Source: Paraburkholderia podalyriae
GTDB lineage: Bacteria; Pseudomonadota; Gammaproteobacteria; Burkholderiales; Burkholderiaceae
Assembly (NCBI RefSeq): GCF_014397785.1
Contig: NZ_VZQQ01000016.1
Location: forward strand, 115,219-179,218
Direction: 5' to 3'
Length of the DNA stretch: 64,000 bases
A program made the position numbers and the translations under genes. Below are positions 1-9,327 of the stretch, one piece after another. Each line of letters begins with the position of its first letter. The stretch's first letter is position 1. The notes under the pieces were generated by a model that was not told the origin of the DNA, did not search any database, and was given only the letters and a program-made list of their open reading frames with translations.

Positions 1-166
1 GCGGCAGGCCCAGATCGAGGATCAATAGGTCGAACGTCTGCATTGACAACGCGGTATCGGCTTCCACGCCGCTTTTCACGTGATCGACCGCATAGGCCGA
101 TTGGCGGAGTGATCGAACCAGACCGTCCGCGAGTATGCTGTCATCTTCGGCAATCAGAATTCGCAT
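1..166 (-). CDS. OmpR-class response regulator, N-terminal fragment (runs off left edge)
   Basis: Only the first 55 codons are present. The reading starts MRILIAEDD, with the Mg2+-binding acidic pair at residues 8-9, and continues to DLLILDLGLP, whose Asp at residue 51 is the expected phospho-acceptor of a receiver domain. The family is a two-component response regulator of the OmpR/PhoB class. The DNA-binding half and any partner kinase lie outside the window, so target genes cannot be inferred. It is transcribed away from recA. Confidence 0.85.
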   Translation of the reverse strand, partial: MRILIAEDDSILADGLVRSLRQSAYAVDHVKSGVEADTALSMQTFDLLILDLGLP

Positions 167-290
167 GATGCGCCAGCCTGGCTTTGCCGGCACCGTGGGG
201 TTGCCCCGGCGCGCAGCGGTCTCCGAACATTATTGTGGGTAGTTGGGGCGACGCGACAGTAAAAGATGCGCGTTCGCATCACAATCGCGC

Positions 291-320
291 TTGCCAAAAC
301 TACTGTTTTTTTATACAGTG
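291..320 (+). promoter_or_regulatory. recA promoter region with LexA (SOS) box
   Basis: Positions 301-320 read TACTGTTTTTTTATACAGTG, a match to the LexA consensus CTGT-N8-ACAG with conserved flanking TA and TG. A TTGCCA hexamer at 291-296 and TATACA at 312-317 are candidate -35 and -10 elements (15 bp apart, slightly short), so LexA would cover the -10. The site lies about 100 bp before the recA start, giving classic SOS control. Confidence 0.9.
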
Positions 321-420
321 TCTGCGTTTCGTGTGATGTCCTGAAGACTCCGCTCAATTTGAGTGGAACCATGGGTGCACACCTGCCTCAGACGCCGTTC
401 ATCATAGCAAAGGACGATTC

Positions 421-1497
<1,077 letters not shown>

Positions 1498-1504
1498 GCA
1501 TCAC

Positions 1505-2275
1505 GTGATACGCAAAGGCCGACCGTTGTCCGACTCCGGACGCTATCCGGACGGCCCGCGCGACGCGGCGGACGGATCGCCTGAGTCCAGCGATCCGTTC
1601 GAATCGTTCGAATCGTTCGACGCACACGACCGCGCCGCGGGCCGCGGCCCGCAGCGTACGCGGTCTGCACCCGCTGCAGTGTCGTCCAGCCGGGATTCCT
1701 CCGGGCTCGATTCCCCAATCCCCTCCGAAGTCACCTACACCCGCTCACGCCGCCAACCCGGCGAACAGAAGCCGGGCCGGTCCGACGAAGACGCCAGCAG
1801 AAAATCCCAACGCCCCGCCCGTTCGCTGAAAGCGCGCGCGCTTGGCTATCTGTCGCGCCGCGAATATAGCCGCGCCGAACTCGCCCGCAAGCTGAAGCCC
1901 TACGTCGAGGAAACCGATTCGCTCGACGCGATGCTCGACGCGCTGCAGGCCGAAAACTGGCTATCCGACTCGCGCTTCGCGGAAAGCCTGGTCCATCGGC
2001 GCGCATCGCGGCTCGGCACGAGCCGCATTCTCGGCGAACTGAAGCAACACGCGCTCAACCCGGCGCTCGTCGAAGAGGCGAGCGCGCAGTTGCGCGAAAC
2101 CGAGCTCGCGCGCGCCCAGGCGGTCTGGCGCAAGAAGTTCGGCCAGTTGCCGCAAACGCCGGCCGAGCGCGCGAAGCAGGCGCGCTTTCTCGCGTCGCGC
2201 GGCTTCTCCGGCGCGACGATCGGCAAGATCCTGAAGGGTATCGGCGACGTCGACGACATCGGGGACGGCGACTAA
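1505..2275 (+). CDS. recX: Recombination regulator RecX with long N-terminal extension
   Basis: RecX binds RecA filaments and modulates their growth. The recognisable domain of three-helix repeats runs from about residue 105 (LKARALGYLSRREYSRAELA) to about 250 (FLASRGFSGATIGKILKG). The preceding ~100 residues are Ser/Arg/Pro/Asp-rich, look disordered, and contain a repeat FESFESFD. Total length is 256 residues against about 150 for typical RecX. The start used is GTG 7 bp after the recA stop. An internal start is possible, but no ATG with a good ribosome site precedes the domain in this frame. Function is certain from the C-terminal half; the true N-terminus is not. Confidence 0.9.
   Translation: MIRKGRPLSDSGRYPDGPRDAADGSPESSDPFESFESFDAHDRAAGRGPQRTRSAPAAVSSSRDSSGLDSPIPSEVTYTRSRRQPGEQKPGRSDEDASRKSQRPARSLKARALGYLSRREYSRAELARKLKPYVEETDSLDAMLDALQAENWLSDSRFAESLVHRRASRLGTSRILGELKQHALNPALVEEASAQLRETELARAQAVWRKKFGQLPQTPAERAKQARFLASRGFSGATIGKILKGIGDVDDIGDGD
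1597..1620 (+). repeat. 9-bp tandem repeat inside recX (about 2.7 copies)
   Basis: The unit GTTCGAATC occurs at 1597-1605 and 1606-1614 and partly at 1615-1620. It encodes the FESFESFD stretch of the RecX N-terminal extension and keeps the reading frame because the unit is 9 bp. Confidence 0.85.
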
Positions 2276-2360
2276 TACGCCAGTCTCGACGGGTAGGGTA
2301 ATTGCCGCGCCGTAACCTGGCGCCAGGCCGTGCGCAATCGGGGCTGTCCCAAATACCCGT

Positions 2361-2371
2361 TATGCTAAAAT
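2361..2371 (+). promoter_or_regulatory. Candidate -10 region for the DUF2889 gene
   Basis: The sequence TATGCTAAAAT ends 34 bp before the ATG at 2406 and gives two overlapping -10-like hexamers (TATGCT, TAAAAT). No clear -35 TTGACA is visible at 16-18 bp, so the call is tentative. Confidence 0.4.
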
Positions 2372-2405
2372 CCACACGTTTTCCAATCCGGTCTTTCCTT
2401 CCCGC

Positions 2406-3080
2406 ATGTCGCTCTCCCTGCCAGTGTCCCGTCAGTTGCGCCATCGTCGCGCAATCAGAGCGGAAGCTTACGAGCGAACCGATGGCCTGTGGGATGTGGA
2501 AGCGTGCCTGACCGACGAAAAGCCACGCGATGTGGCGCTTGCGTCGGGTATCCGGCCCAATGGTCAGCCGATCCATGAACTCTGGCTTCGCATCACCATC
2601 GATCGCAAGCTCAACGTCGTCGACGCCGAAGCGTCGTCCGACTGGGTGCCCTATCCAGGGTTGTGCCAGGCCAGCAATCCCGCCTACCGTGCCCTCATCG
2701 GGCTCAATCTGTTCCACAACTTTCGTCGCGATGCTGCCCGTTTGCTGGCCGGCACGGCCGGTTGCACGCATCTCACCGAGCTGTGCGCGATCCTGCCGAC
2801 CGCCGCGATCCAGGCGTTCGCCGGCGAGGTGTGGAACACCGATGCCGGCACGCCGGGCGCGAACGCGGGTTCGGGAGACGAATCGTCTAACGGCACAGGC
2901 GATCATTCCAACGACAAACCGCCATTCCAGTTGGGGCGCTGCCACGCGCTGCGTTTCGACGGCGAGGCGGTGAAACAGTTTCATCCGCGCTGGTATGGCC
3001 ACGCTCCGCGTCCAGCGGAACGCGCGGCCTCGTCGGACGACGCGGCCGGCCGCGAACCAGGCGGCGACGCGTCGGCCTGA
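2406..3080 (+). CDS. DUF2889 domain protein
   Basis: This 224-residue soluble protein has the features of the DUF2889 family: an N-terminal HHR/RR segment (RQLRHRRAIRAEAYERTDGLWDVE region), an acidic-to-basic central strand ITIDRKLNVVDAEASSD, and a helical segment CTHLTELCAILPTAAIQAFAG. Function is unknown for the family. The C-terminal ~60 residues are low-complexity (Ser/Asn/Gly then Arg/Ala), probably a disordered tail. There is no signal peptide. It lies 55 bp before sucC in the same direction but has its own likely promoter, so membership of a suc operon is not implied. Confidence 0.8.
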   Translation: MSLSLPVSRQLRHRRAIRAEAYERTDGLWDVEACLTDEKPRDVALASGIRPNGQPIHELWLRITIDRKLNVVDAEASSDWVPYPGLCQASNPAYRALIGLNLFHNFRRDAARLLAGTAGCTHLTELCAILPTAAIQAFAGEVWNTDAGTPGANAGSGDESSNGTGDHSNDKPPFQLGRCHALRFDGEAVKQFHPRWYGHAPRPAERAASSDDAAGREPGGDASA

Positions 3081-3135
3081 ACGGCGGCAACGGAAACGAA
3101 GTTCAATCCAACTCTCAGACTGAAGGGAATCACGC

Positions 3136-4305
3136 ATGAAGATTCACGAGTACCAGGGTAAGGAAATCCTGCGGAAATTCGGCGTCGCGGTACCGCGCGG
3201 CAAGCCGGTCTTCTCGGTGGATGATGCGGTCAAGGCCGCGGAAGAGCTGGGCGGCCCGGTGTGGGTCGTCAAGGCTCAGATCCACGCGGGTGGCCGTGGC
3301 AAGGGCGGCGGCGTCAAGGTCGCCAAGTCGCTGGAACAGGTTCGCGAGTATTCGAACCAGATCCTCGGCATGCAGCTCGTCACGCACCAGACCGGTCCGG
3401 AAGGCCAGAAGGTTAACCGCCTGCTGATCGAAGAAGGCGCTGACATCAAGAAGGAACTGTATGTCGGTCTCGTGATCGATCGCGTTTCGCAGAAGATCGT
3501 CGTGATGGCGTCGAGCGAAGGCGGCATGGACGTCGAAGAAGTCGCGGAAAAGACGCCTGAGCTGATCCACAAGGTTGCCGTCGATCCGTCGACCGGCCTG
3601 AAGGACTCGGAGGCAGACGACCTCGCGAAGAAGATCGGCGTGCCCGACGCTTCGATCCCGCAAGCTCGCGCGATTCTGCAAGGCCTGTACAAGGCATTCT
3701 GGGAAACCGACGCATCGCTCGCCGAAATCAACCCGCTGATCCTGACCGGCGACGGCAAGGTCATCGCGCTTGACGCGAAGTTCAACTTCGACTCGAACGC
3801 GCTGTTCCGTCACCCGGAAATCGTCGCGTACCGCGATCTGGACGAAGAAGATCCGGCTGAAATCGAAGCGTCGAAGTTCGACCTCGCGTACATCTCGCTC
3901 GACGGCAACATCGGCTGCCTCGTGAACGGCGCTGGCCTCGCAATGGCAACGATGGACACCATCAAGCTGTTCGGCGGCGAACCGGCGAACTTCCTCGACG
4001 TCGGCGGAGGAGCTACGACGGAGAAGGTTACCGAAGCGTTCAAGATCATGCTGAAGAACCCGAACCTGACCGCGATTCTGGTCAACATCTTCGGTGGCAT
4101 CATGCGCTGCGACGTGATCGCGGAAGGCGTGATCGCGGCATCGAAGGCCGTGTCGCTGAAGGTGCCGCTCGTGGTCCGCATGAAGGGCACGAACGAAGAC
4201 CTGGGCAAGAAGATGCTCGCTGAATCCGGCCTGCCGATCATCTCGGCGGACAGCATGGAAGAAGCGGCCCAGAAGGTCGTCGCGGCTGCTTCGGGCAAGG
4301 CGTAA
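3136..4305 (+). CDS. sucC: Succinyl-CoA synthetase (ADP-forming), beta subunit
   Basis: SucC binds nucleotide and, with SucD, interconverts succinyl-CoA and succinate with substrate-level phosphorylation in the TCA cycle. The start MKIHEYQGKEILRKFGVAVPRG is the family signature, the ATP-grasp fold follows (KAQIHAGGRGKGGGVK at about residues 45-60), and the C-terminal ligase part has the glycine-rich GGATTEKV loop. The 389-residue length matches the family. A ribosome site GAAGGGA precedes the ATG. sucD follows after 130 bp. Confidence 0.98.
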   Translation: MKIHEYQGKEILRKFGVAVPRGKPVFSVDDAVKAAEELGGPVWVVKAQIHAGGRGKGGGVKVAKSLEQVREYSNQILGMQLVTHQTGPEGQKVNRLLIEEGADIKKELYVGLVIDRVSQKIVVMASSEGGMDVEEVAEKTPELIHKVAVDPSTGLKDSEADDLAKKIGVPDASIPQARAILQGLYKAFWETDASLAEINPLILTGDGKVIALDAKFNFDSNALFRHPEIVAYRDLDEEDPAEIEASKFDLAYISLDGNIGCLVNGAGLAMATMDTIKLFGGEPANFLDVGGGATTEKVTEAFKIMLKNPNLTAILVNIFGGIMRCDVIAEGVIAASKAVSLKVPLVVRMKGTNEDLGKKMLAESGLPIISADSMEEAAQKVVAAASGKA

Positions 4306-4435
4306 GCCAGCTGTCCACGGCGCATTTACCGGCTCATTTGCCAAATTGACGAGTGGCGGCGCGCGAGCGACACCGGCGTGAAGCATCGCGCCGAGTGACG
4401 CTACTGCGCGACGCCAAACGAACAGAGGTCAGTAC

Positions 4436-5317
4436 ATGTCGATTCTGATTAACAAAGACACCAAGGTCATCACGCAGGGCATCACCGGCAAGACCGGTCA
4501 GTTCCACACGCGTGCTTGCCGTGAATACGCAAACGGCCGCGAAGCGTACGTCGCGGGCGTGAACCCGAAGCGCGCCGGCGAAGATTTCGAAGGCATCCCG
4601 ATCTACGCGAGCGTCGCTGAAGCCAAGGCTGAAACGGGCGCGACCGTGTCGGTGATTTACGTTCCGCCGGCAGGCGCCGCCGCCGCGATCTGGGAAGCCG
4701 TCGAAGCCGATCTGGATCTCGCGATCTGTATCACGGAAGGCATCCCCGTGCGCGACATGATCGAGATCAAGGATCGTATGCGTCGCGAAAACCGCAAGAC
4801 GCTGCTGCTCGGACCGAACTGTCCGGGCACGATCACGCCGGACGAGCTGAAGATCGGCATCATGCCGGGTCACATCCACCGCAAAGGCCGCATCGGCGTC
4901 GTGTCGCGTTCGGGCACGCTGACGTATGAAGCAGTCGGCCAGCTGACCGCGATCGGCCTCGGCCAGTCGTCGGCAGTCGGTATCGGCGGCGACCCGATCA
5001 ACGGTCTGAAGCACATCGACGTGATGCAGATGTTCAACGACGATCCGGATACGGACGCCGTCATCATGATCGGCGAAATCGGCGGTCCGGACGAGGCGAA
5101 CGCCGCGCACTGGATCAAGGACAACATGAAGAAGCCGGTGGTTGGCTTCATCGCTGGCGTCACGGCGCCTCCGGGCAAGCGCATGGGCCACGCCGGCGCG
5201 CTGATCTCGGGCGGTGCGGACACCGCTGAAGCGAAGCTGGAAATCATGGACGCGTGCGGTATCAAGGTCACGAAGAACCCATCCGAAATGGCGCGTCTTC
5301 TGAAGGCGATGCTGTAA
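4436..5317 (+). CDS. sucD: Succinyl-CoA synthetase, alpha subunit
   Basis: SucD carries the CoA-binding Rossmann domain at its N-terminus (VITQGITGKTGQFHT) and the phospho-histidine in GHAGALISGG, His at about residue 252. Length 293 is normal. It pairs with sucC in the same transcription unit, closed by a strong terminator about 75 bp downstream. No sucAB is nearby, so the 2-oxoglutarate dehydrogenase genes must be elsewhere. Confidence 0.98.
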   Translation: MSILINKDTKVITQGITGKTGQFHTRACREYANGREAYVAGVNPKRAGEDFEGIPIYASVAEAKAETGATVSVIYVPPAGAAAAIWEAVEADLDLAICITEGIPVRDMIEIKDRMRRENRKTLLLGPNCPGTITPDELKIGIMPGHIHRKGRIGVVSRSGTLTYEAVGQLTAIGLGQSSAVGIGGDPINGLKHIDVMQMFNDDPDTDAVIMIGEIGGPDEANAAHWIKDNMKKPVVGFIAGVTAPPGKRMGHAGALISGGADTAEAKLEIMDACGIKVTKNPSEMARLLKAML

Positions 5318-5392
5318 ATCGAATTCGCGTGCCGTAGGCGCGCGATTTTTGATACGCTTACGAAATCCTTTCGTGAGCGGGCGGTCCCGAAA

Positions 5393-5425
5393 AGCGGGGG
5401 AGTGCAGACTCCCCCGCTTTTTTTT
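5393..5425 (+). terminator. Rho-independent terminator of sucCD
   Basis: A perfect 11-bp stem (AGCGGGGGAGT, 5393-5403, with its complement at 5408-5418) encloses a GCAG loop and runs into eight T residues at 5418-5425. It separates sucD from the TerC gene. Confidence 0.95.
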
Positions 5426-5484
5426 CGTCCGCGCTTGCGTCGGGTTTCTGTCCGCCCGGCCGATTTTTTCTTATTCTTTCTTCC

Positions 5485-6189
5485 ATGCTCGAATTCTTCA
5501 CGACCCTCCATTGGGGCGCAGTCTTTCAGATTGTCGTCATCGACGTTCTGCTCGGTGGCGATAACGCGGTCGTGATCGCGCTCGCCTGCCGCAACCTGCC
5601 GCAGTCGCAGCGCATGCGCGGCATCGTGTGGGGGACCGCCGGCGCGATCCTGTTGCGTGTCGTGCTGATCGCGTTCGCGGTCGCGCTGCTCGACGTGCCG
5701 TTCCTGAAGTTCGCGGGCGGCGTGCTGCTGCTGTGGATCGGCGTGCGCCTGCTCGCGCCGGCGCACGACGGGCATGAGAACGTAAAGCCGGCCGACAAGC
5801 TGATCTCGGCGGTGAAGACGATCATCGTCGCGGATGCGGTGATGAGCGTCGACAACGTGATCGCGATCGCCGGCGCGGCCGAAGCCGCGGAGCCCGAGCA
5901 TCGGCTGGCTCTGGTGATCTTTGGCCTCGTCGTGAGCATTCCGCTGATCGTGTGGGGCAGCCAGCTGATTCTGAAGCTGCTCGATCGCTTTCCGGGCATC
6001 GTGCTGTTCGGCGCGGGTCTGCTTGGCTGGATTGCGGGTGGCCTGATGGTCAACGACCCGGCCGGCGACCGCTGGCCGATTCTCGACACGCCCGTCGCCG
6101 AGTACGGGATGAGTATCGCGGGTGCGCTGTTCGTCGTGATCGTCGGTTATCTGCTGAAGCGCCGTAACGCGAAGCGTGCGGCGGTGTGA
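5485..6189 (+). CDS. TerC-family integral membrane protein
   Basis: The 234-residue protein has about seven hydrophobic segments and the two acidic intramembrane motifs of the TerC family: VIDVLLGGDNAVVIALA near residue 18-34 and VADAVMSVDNVIAIAGA near 115-131. Members are linked to metal (Mn2+) export or to tellurite resistance, and some act beside protein secretion; substrate cannot be decided here. It stands alone between two terminators, with no ter operon genes. Confidence 0.9.
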   Translation: MLEFFTTLHWGAVFQIVVIDVLLGGDNAVVIALACRNLPQSQRMRGIVWGTAGAILLRVVLIAFAVALLDVPFLKFAGGVLLLWIGVRLLAPAHDGHENVKPADKLISAVKTIIVADAVMSVDNVIAIAGAAEAAEPEHRLALVIFGLVVSIPLIVWGSQLILKLLDRFPGIVLFGAGLLGWIAGGLMVNDPAGDRWPILDTPVAEYGMSIAGALFVVIVGYLLKRRNAKRAAV

Positions 6190-6284
6190 GCGTGGCGCTG
6201 CCGCTGCCTAAACGGTGATGCCGTCCGAGCGCAAGCCTGGCCATCCGGCTGACTGTGACGCGTGAGCCTCGCTCGCTACGATAA

Positions 6285-6318
6285 AAACGCCTGTTCCCGA
6301 TCCACGGGCCAGGCGTTT
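6285..6318 (+). terminator. Hairpin between the TerC gene and pilA
   Basis: AAACGCCTG at 6285-6293 pairs with CAGGCGTTT at 6310-6318, with an inner CCCG/CGGG stem in the loop. Only a short T stretch follows. It probably ends terC transcription, and lies directly upstream of the pilA start. Confidence 0.6.
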
Positions 6319-6338
6319 CTCGTATCAGGAGTCTGCCG

Positions 6339-6947
6339 ATGATCGTTACCCTGCCGTATTCCCCGTACTCCCAATCCCCGTCGCGCTGTGCACGCTGGCG
6401 CGCGAGCTGGTTCGCGCGCATCTGCCGCCGCTGCGGCGTCGGCTTCACGCTGATCGAACTGATGATCGTGCTCGCGATCGTCGGTGTGATCGCCGCCTAT
6501 GCGATTCCCGCGTATCAGGACTATCTGGCGCGCAGCCGGGTCGGCGAGGGCTTGTCGCTCGCGGCGTCGGCGCGGCTCGCGGTGGCCGAAAACGCCGCGA
6601 GCGGCAACGCCTTCAGCGGCGGTTATGCGTCGCCGCCCGCCACGCGCAACGTCGAGTCCATCCAGATTGACGACGACACCGGCCAGATCACGATCACGTA
6701 CTCGACGCGCGTCGCGCAGGCCGCTGCGAACACGCTGACGCTGGTGCCCTCGGTGCCGGACAACGCGGATGCGCCGAGCGCGCGCGTCGCGTTGAGCAAG
6801 GACGCGGTGCAGACCGGCGCGCTGACGTGGGAATGCTTTGCGAGTGGCAAGAACGCGTCGTCGTTGCCGGCGCCGGGCTCGGGGCCGATGCCGATCGAAG
6901 CGTCGACGCTCGCGGCGAATCTGGCGCCGCCCGAATGCCGTTCGTAA
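6339..6947 (+). CDS. pilA: Type IV major-pilin-like protein (PilA)
   Basis: The type IV pilin signature GFTLIELMIVLAIVGVIAAY is complete: cleavage after Gly, Phe+1 and Glu+5. Two cysteines near the C-terminus (WECFASG and the final PPECRS) would form the disulfide-bounded D-region. Mature length is about 166 residues, as usual. The leader is 36 residues and Arg-rich, far longer than the 6-15 of type IVa pilins; no in-frame ATG, GTG or TTG lies nearer the cleavage site. The protein would be processed by PilD and assembled into pili. The next gene encodes a PglL-type glycosyltransferase. Confidence 0.92.
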   Translation: MIVTLPYSPYSQSPSRCARWRASWFARICRRCGVGFTLIELMIVLAIVGVIAAYAIPAYQDYLARSRVGEGLSLAASARLAVAENAASGNAFSGGYASPPATRNVESIQIDDDTGQITITYSTRVAQAAANTLTLVPSVPDNADAPSARVALSKDAVQTGALTWECFASGKNASSLPAPGSGPMPIEASTLAANLAPPECRS

Positions 6948-7014
6948 GTGGCAAACAAGTCAGCGACGAGACAGCGACCGAGCGCTGACTGGATGACTCG
7001 AACCACAACGTAAA

Positions 7015-7031
7015 AGGCTGATTTTCAGCCT
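7015..7031 (+). terminator. Probable terminator after pilA
   Basis: AGGCTGA (7015-7021) pairs with TCAGCCT (7025-7031) around a TTT loop, followed by ATTTC. The stem is preceded by AAA and the T stretch is short, so termination may be partial. Confidence 0.6.
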
Positions 7032-7070
7032 ATTTCGGCCGGGCCGGCGCACAGTGCAACGAATTTTTTG

Positions 7071-7076
7071 TATAGT
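7071..7076 (+). promoter_or_regulatory. Candidate -10 element of the pglL-like gene
   Basis: TATAGT lies 31 bp before the chosen ATG at 7108, after the T-rich stretch GAATTTTTTG. Its position inside the longer open frame that begins at 7054 is one reason to prefer the 7108 start. No convincing -35 was identified. Confidence 0.4.
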
Positions 7077-7107
7077 GCGCCGGTTGCTGACGCCCACCGT
7101 TGATTCG

Positions 7108-8892
7108 ATGCCCACCCCTTTCGCGCGCTACCTGTCTCTCGTACTGCTGGCTCTTGCGTTGATCCTGCCCTATGCGGTTGCCAACCATACGTATCCGATC
7201 CCAACCTTCTACGCCGAATTCACCGCACTCGCGCTGTATCTGCTGACTGGAGCGGCCGTCGTGCTGCTGGTCGCGACCACGCGGCCGCGCGTGGCTTTCG
7301 CGTCGCCCATCGTTGCGCTCGTGCCTTTGCTGTTCGGCCTCGTGCTGGTCGTGCAGACGCTGGTGCTGCCGGTCGCGGAGCCGTCGATGAACTGGCTCGG
7401 CGCGGGCTTCCTGCTTGCCGCGTGGATGGCTGTGCACGTGGGCTACGGCTTCGCGCGCGTGAAGCTCGACGAGACCGCGTTGCGCTGGGCGGCGGGGGCA
7501 TTGATCGTCGGCGGTCTGTTCGCGGTGTTCAGCCAGATGATCCAGTTGTTTCACCTCGAGACGCGCGTGGCTCCGCTCGTCGTCGCGTATAACGTGACCG
7601 TCGAGCGCCGGCCGTTCGGCAACATGGCGCAGGCGAACCACCTCGCGACGTATATCGCGTTCGCGATGGCCGGAGCGCTGTATCTCGTGCAGACGCGCCG
7701 CATCGCGGTGCCGATCTGGCTGCTGGTGTCGACAATTTTCTCGGTCGGCCTCGCGTTGACCGTGTCGCGCGGTCCGTGGCTGCAGATGGGTGTGATCGTC
7801 GTGGCCGGCTTCTGGATGGCCTTCGCGCAGACGCGCAACGAACCGCAACTGCGCCGCAGCAACCGTGAATGGCTGGTCCCGATCGCGCTCGCGGTGCTGT
7901 TCTTCGTGATCAATGCGCTGATCCGCTGGGCCAACGTGCGCTATCACCTCGAACTCGGACAGTCGGCGGCCGAGCGCTTCCAGGACGCTGGCCAGATCGC
8001 GCCGCGCCTCGCACTGTGGAAATACGGCTGGACGATGTTCAAGCAGCATCCGCTGCTCGGCGTCGGCTGGGGCGAATTTCCGGGCTATCAGTTCGAGCTC
8101 GTCAAGCAACTGGGCGGCGTCGAGATCGCCAACAACTCGCACGACATCTTCGTCGACCTGCTCGCGAAAACCGGTCTGATCGGTCTCGGGATCGTGCTCG
8201 TGGGCCTTGTCGCATGGCTCGTGCGCGTCGTGCGTGCGCCGCAAAGCGCGGCGCGCGTATTCGGCATCGCGCTGATCGGCGTGCTGACGATGCATGCGCT
8301 CGTCGAGTATCCGCAGCAGTACATGTTCTTCCTGTTGCCCGCGATGTTCGTATTCGGCCTGCTCGACACGCGGCCGTTGCGCGCGGTGCCCGCGAACCTG
8401 TCGTTCGGCGCATTCGCGGTCGTGGTGTTTGGCGGACTCGCCGCGCTGTATTCGGTGTATCGCGACTATGCGCGCGCCGAAGTGCTGTACTACGGCGCGC
8501 GTCCGGCCGAGCAGTACAGCGCCGATCCGTCGTTGATGTTCGGCGCATGGGGCGAATACGGTCTCGCGACGCTGCAGCCGATGAATCCGCTGAACCTGCA
8601 ACGCAAGCTCGCGATGCACAAGCAGGCCATCGCTTTGTTGCCGGGCGAGACGGTGCTGCGTCGCTATGCGGTGCTGCAAGCGTTGACCGGCGATACCGCG
8701 GCGGCGCTCGATACGGTCGAACGCTTGCGGATCTTCGCCGAGGAACTGAAGGACTGGCCGGCGCAGCTCGGCTATCTGTACGAACTCGTCGACGAACAGA
8801 AGTCGCTCGCGGGATTCAAGGAGCAACTGGTTAAGCGCTACGGCACGCCGGCGCCCGATGCAACGCCGGACGACGACAGCGGCGACGATTGA
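7108..8892 (+). CDS. pglL: PglL-type O-oligosaccharyltransferase (Wzy_C family)
   Basis: This is a 594-residue polytopic membrane protein with about a dozen hydrophobic segments, a periplasmic loop with the O-antigen-ligase pattern (LGVGWGEFPGYQFELVKQ, then NNSHDIFVDLLAKTGLIG, holding the conserved His), and a soluble C-terminal domain after about residue 430. That fits PglL/PilO enzymes that move undecaprenyl-linked oligosaccharide onto pilin or other periplasmic proteins. The ATG at 7108 (MPTPFARYLSL) begins directly with the first membrane segment; the frame opens 54 bp earlier. Position next to pilA suggests pilin as a substrate, though a general O-glycosylation role is equally known in Burkholderia. 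Confidence 0.88.
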   Translation: MPTPFARYLSLVLLALALILPYAVANHTYPIPTFYAEFTALALYLLTGAAVVLLVATTRPRVAFASPIVALVPLLFGLVLVVQTLVLPVAEPSMNWLGAGFLLAAWMAVHVGYGFARVKLDETALRWAAGALIVGGLFAVFSQMIQLFHLETRVAPLVVAYNVTVERRPFGNMAQANHLATYIAFAMAGALYLVQTRRIAVPIWLLVSTIFSVGLALTVSRGPWLQMGVIVVAGFWMAFAQTRNEPQLRRSNREWLVPIALAVLFFVINALIRWANVRYHLELGQSAAERFQDAGQIAPRLALWKYGWTMFKQHPLLGVGWGEFPGYQFELVKQLGGVEIANNSHDIFVDLLAKTGLIGLGIVLVGLVAWLVRVVRAPQSAARVFGIALIGVLTMHALVEYPQQYMFFLLPAMFVFGLLDTRPLRAVPANLSFGAFAVVVFGGLAALYSVYRDYARAEVLYYGARPAEQYSADPSLMFGAWGEYGLATLQPMNPLNLQRKLAMHKQAIALLPGETVLRRYAVLQALTGDTAAALDTVERLRIFAEELKDWPAQLGYLYELVDEQKSLAGFKEQLVKRYGTPAPDATPDDDSGDD

Positions 8893-8945
8893 TGGTGCCG
8901 CGCCAGCTTAGGCGTGCTGCCGCCGCGGCTTCCGTGCTTCAGAGT

Positions 8946-9296
8946 TCAAAGCTCGGAATACTTCGCGGCGGTGCCTTTTGCCTTGTCGACGGGGTAGCGC
9001 GCTTCGTTCAGCTTCAGTTTTTCCGCTGCTGCGTCGACGAGATCGAAGCCCGCAGTGTGGGCGACCAGCAGCAGATACATGAACACGTCGGCGCACTCGT
9101 GCCTGAGGTTCGTCGATTGCGCGGAATCGCTGAGCAGTGCGTCGATCTGCGCGTCGGTTTTCCATTGGATCGTCTCCAGAAGCTCGCCGGCTTCGATGCC
9201 GGTGGAGACGATCAGATTGCGCAGCGTGTGAAACTGCCGCCAGTCGCGCGCGTCGCGAAACGCCAGTAGCTGCTTGAGCAGGTCGTCGATGGTCAT
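8946..9296 (-). CDS. MazG-like nucleotide pyrophosphohydrolase
   Basis: The 116-residue all-helical protein has the acidic motif of the MazG/RS21-C6 superfamily: GIEAGELLE at about residues 29-37 and HECADVFMY about 30 residues later, giving the Mg2+-binding ExxE...ExxD pattern. Such proteins hydrolyse (d)NTPs to monophosphates as house-cleaning enzymes; the exact nucleotide is unknown. The start at 9296 (MTIDDLLKQL) is chosen because the longer frame would overlap moaC. It follows moaC by 31 bp and probably shares its transcript. Confidence 0.85.
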   Translation of the reverse strand: MTIDDLLKQLLAFRDARDWRQFHTLRNLIVSTGIEAGELLETIQWKTDAQIDALLSDSAQSTNLRHECADVFMYLLLVAHTAGFDLVDAAAEKLKLNEARYPVDKAKGTAAKYSEL

Positions 9297-9327
9297 TTCG
9301 CTACCCGGATAGTTGCCGAACCGCGCT

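Noticed and set aside
5393..5425. Hairpin upstream of the TerC gene as a riboswitch or attenuator
   Set aside because: A simple perfect stem with an eight-T tail right after sucD is a standard terminator; no alternative structure or leader peptide was seen.
7030..8826. Minus-strand 598-codon frame opposite the pglL-like gene
   Set aside because: It is Arg/His/Gln-rich, resembles no family and mirrors a clear membrane protein; a by-product of GC-rich codon use.
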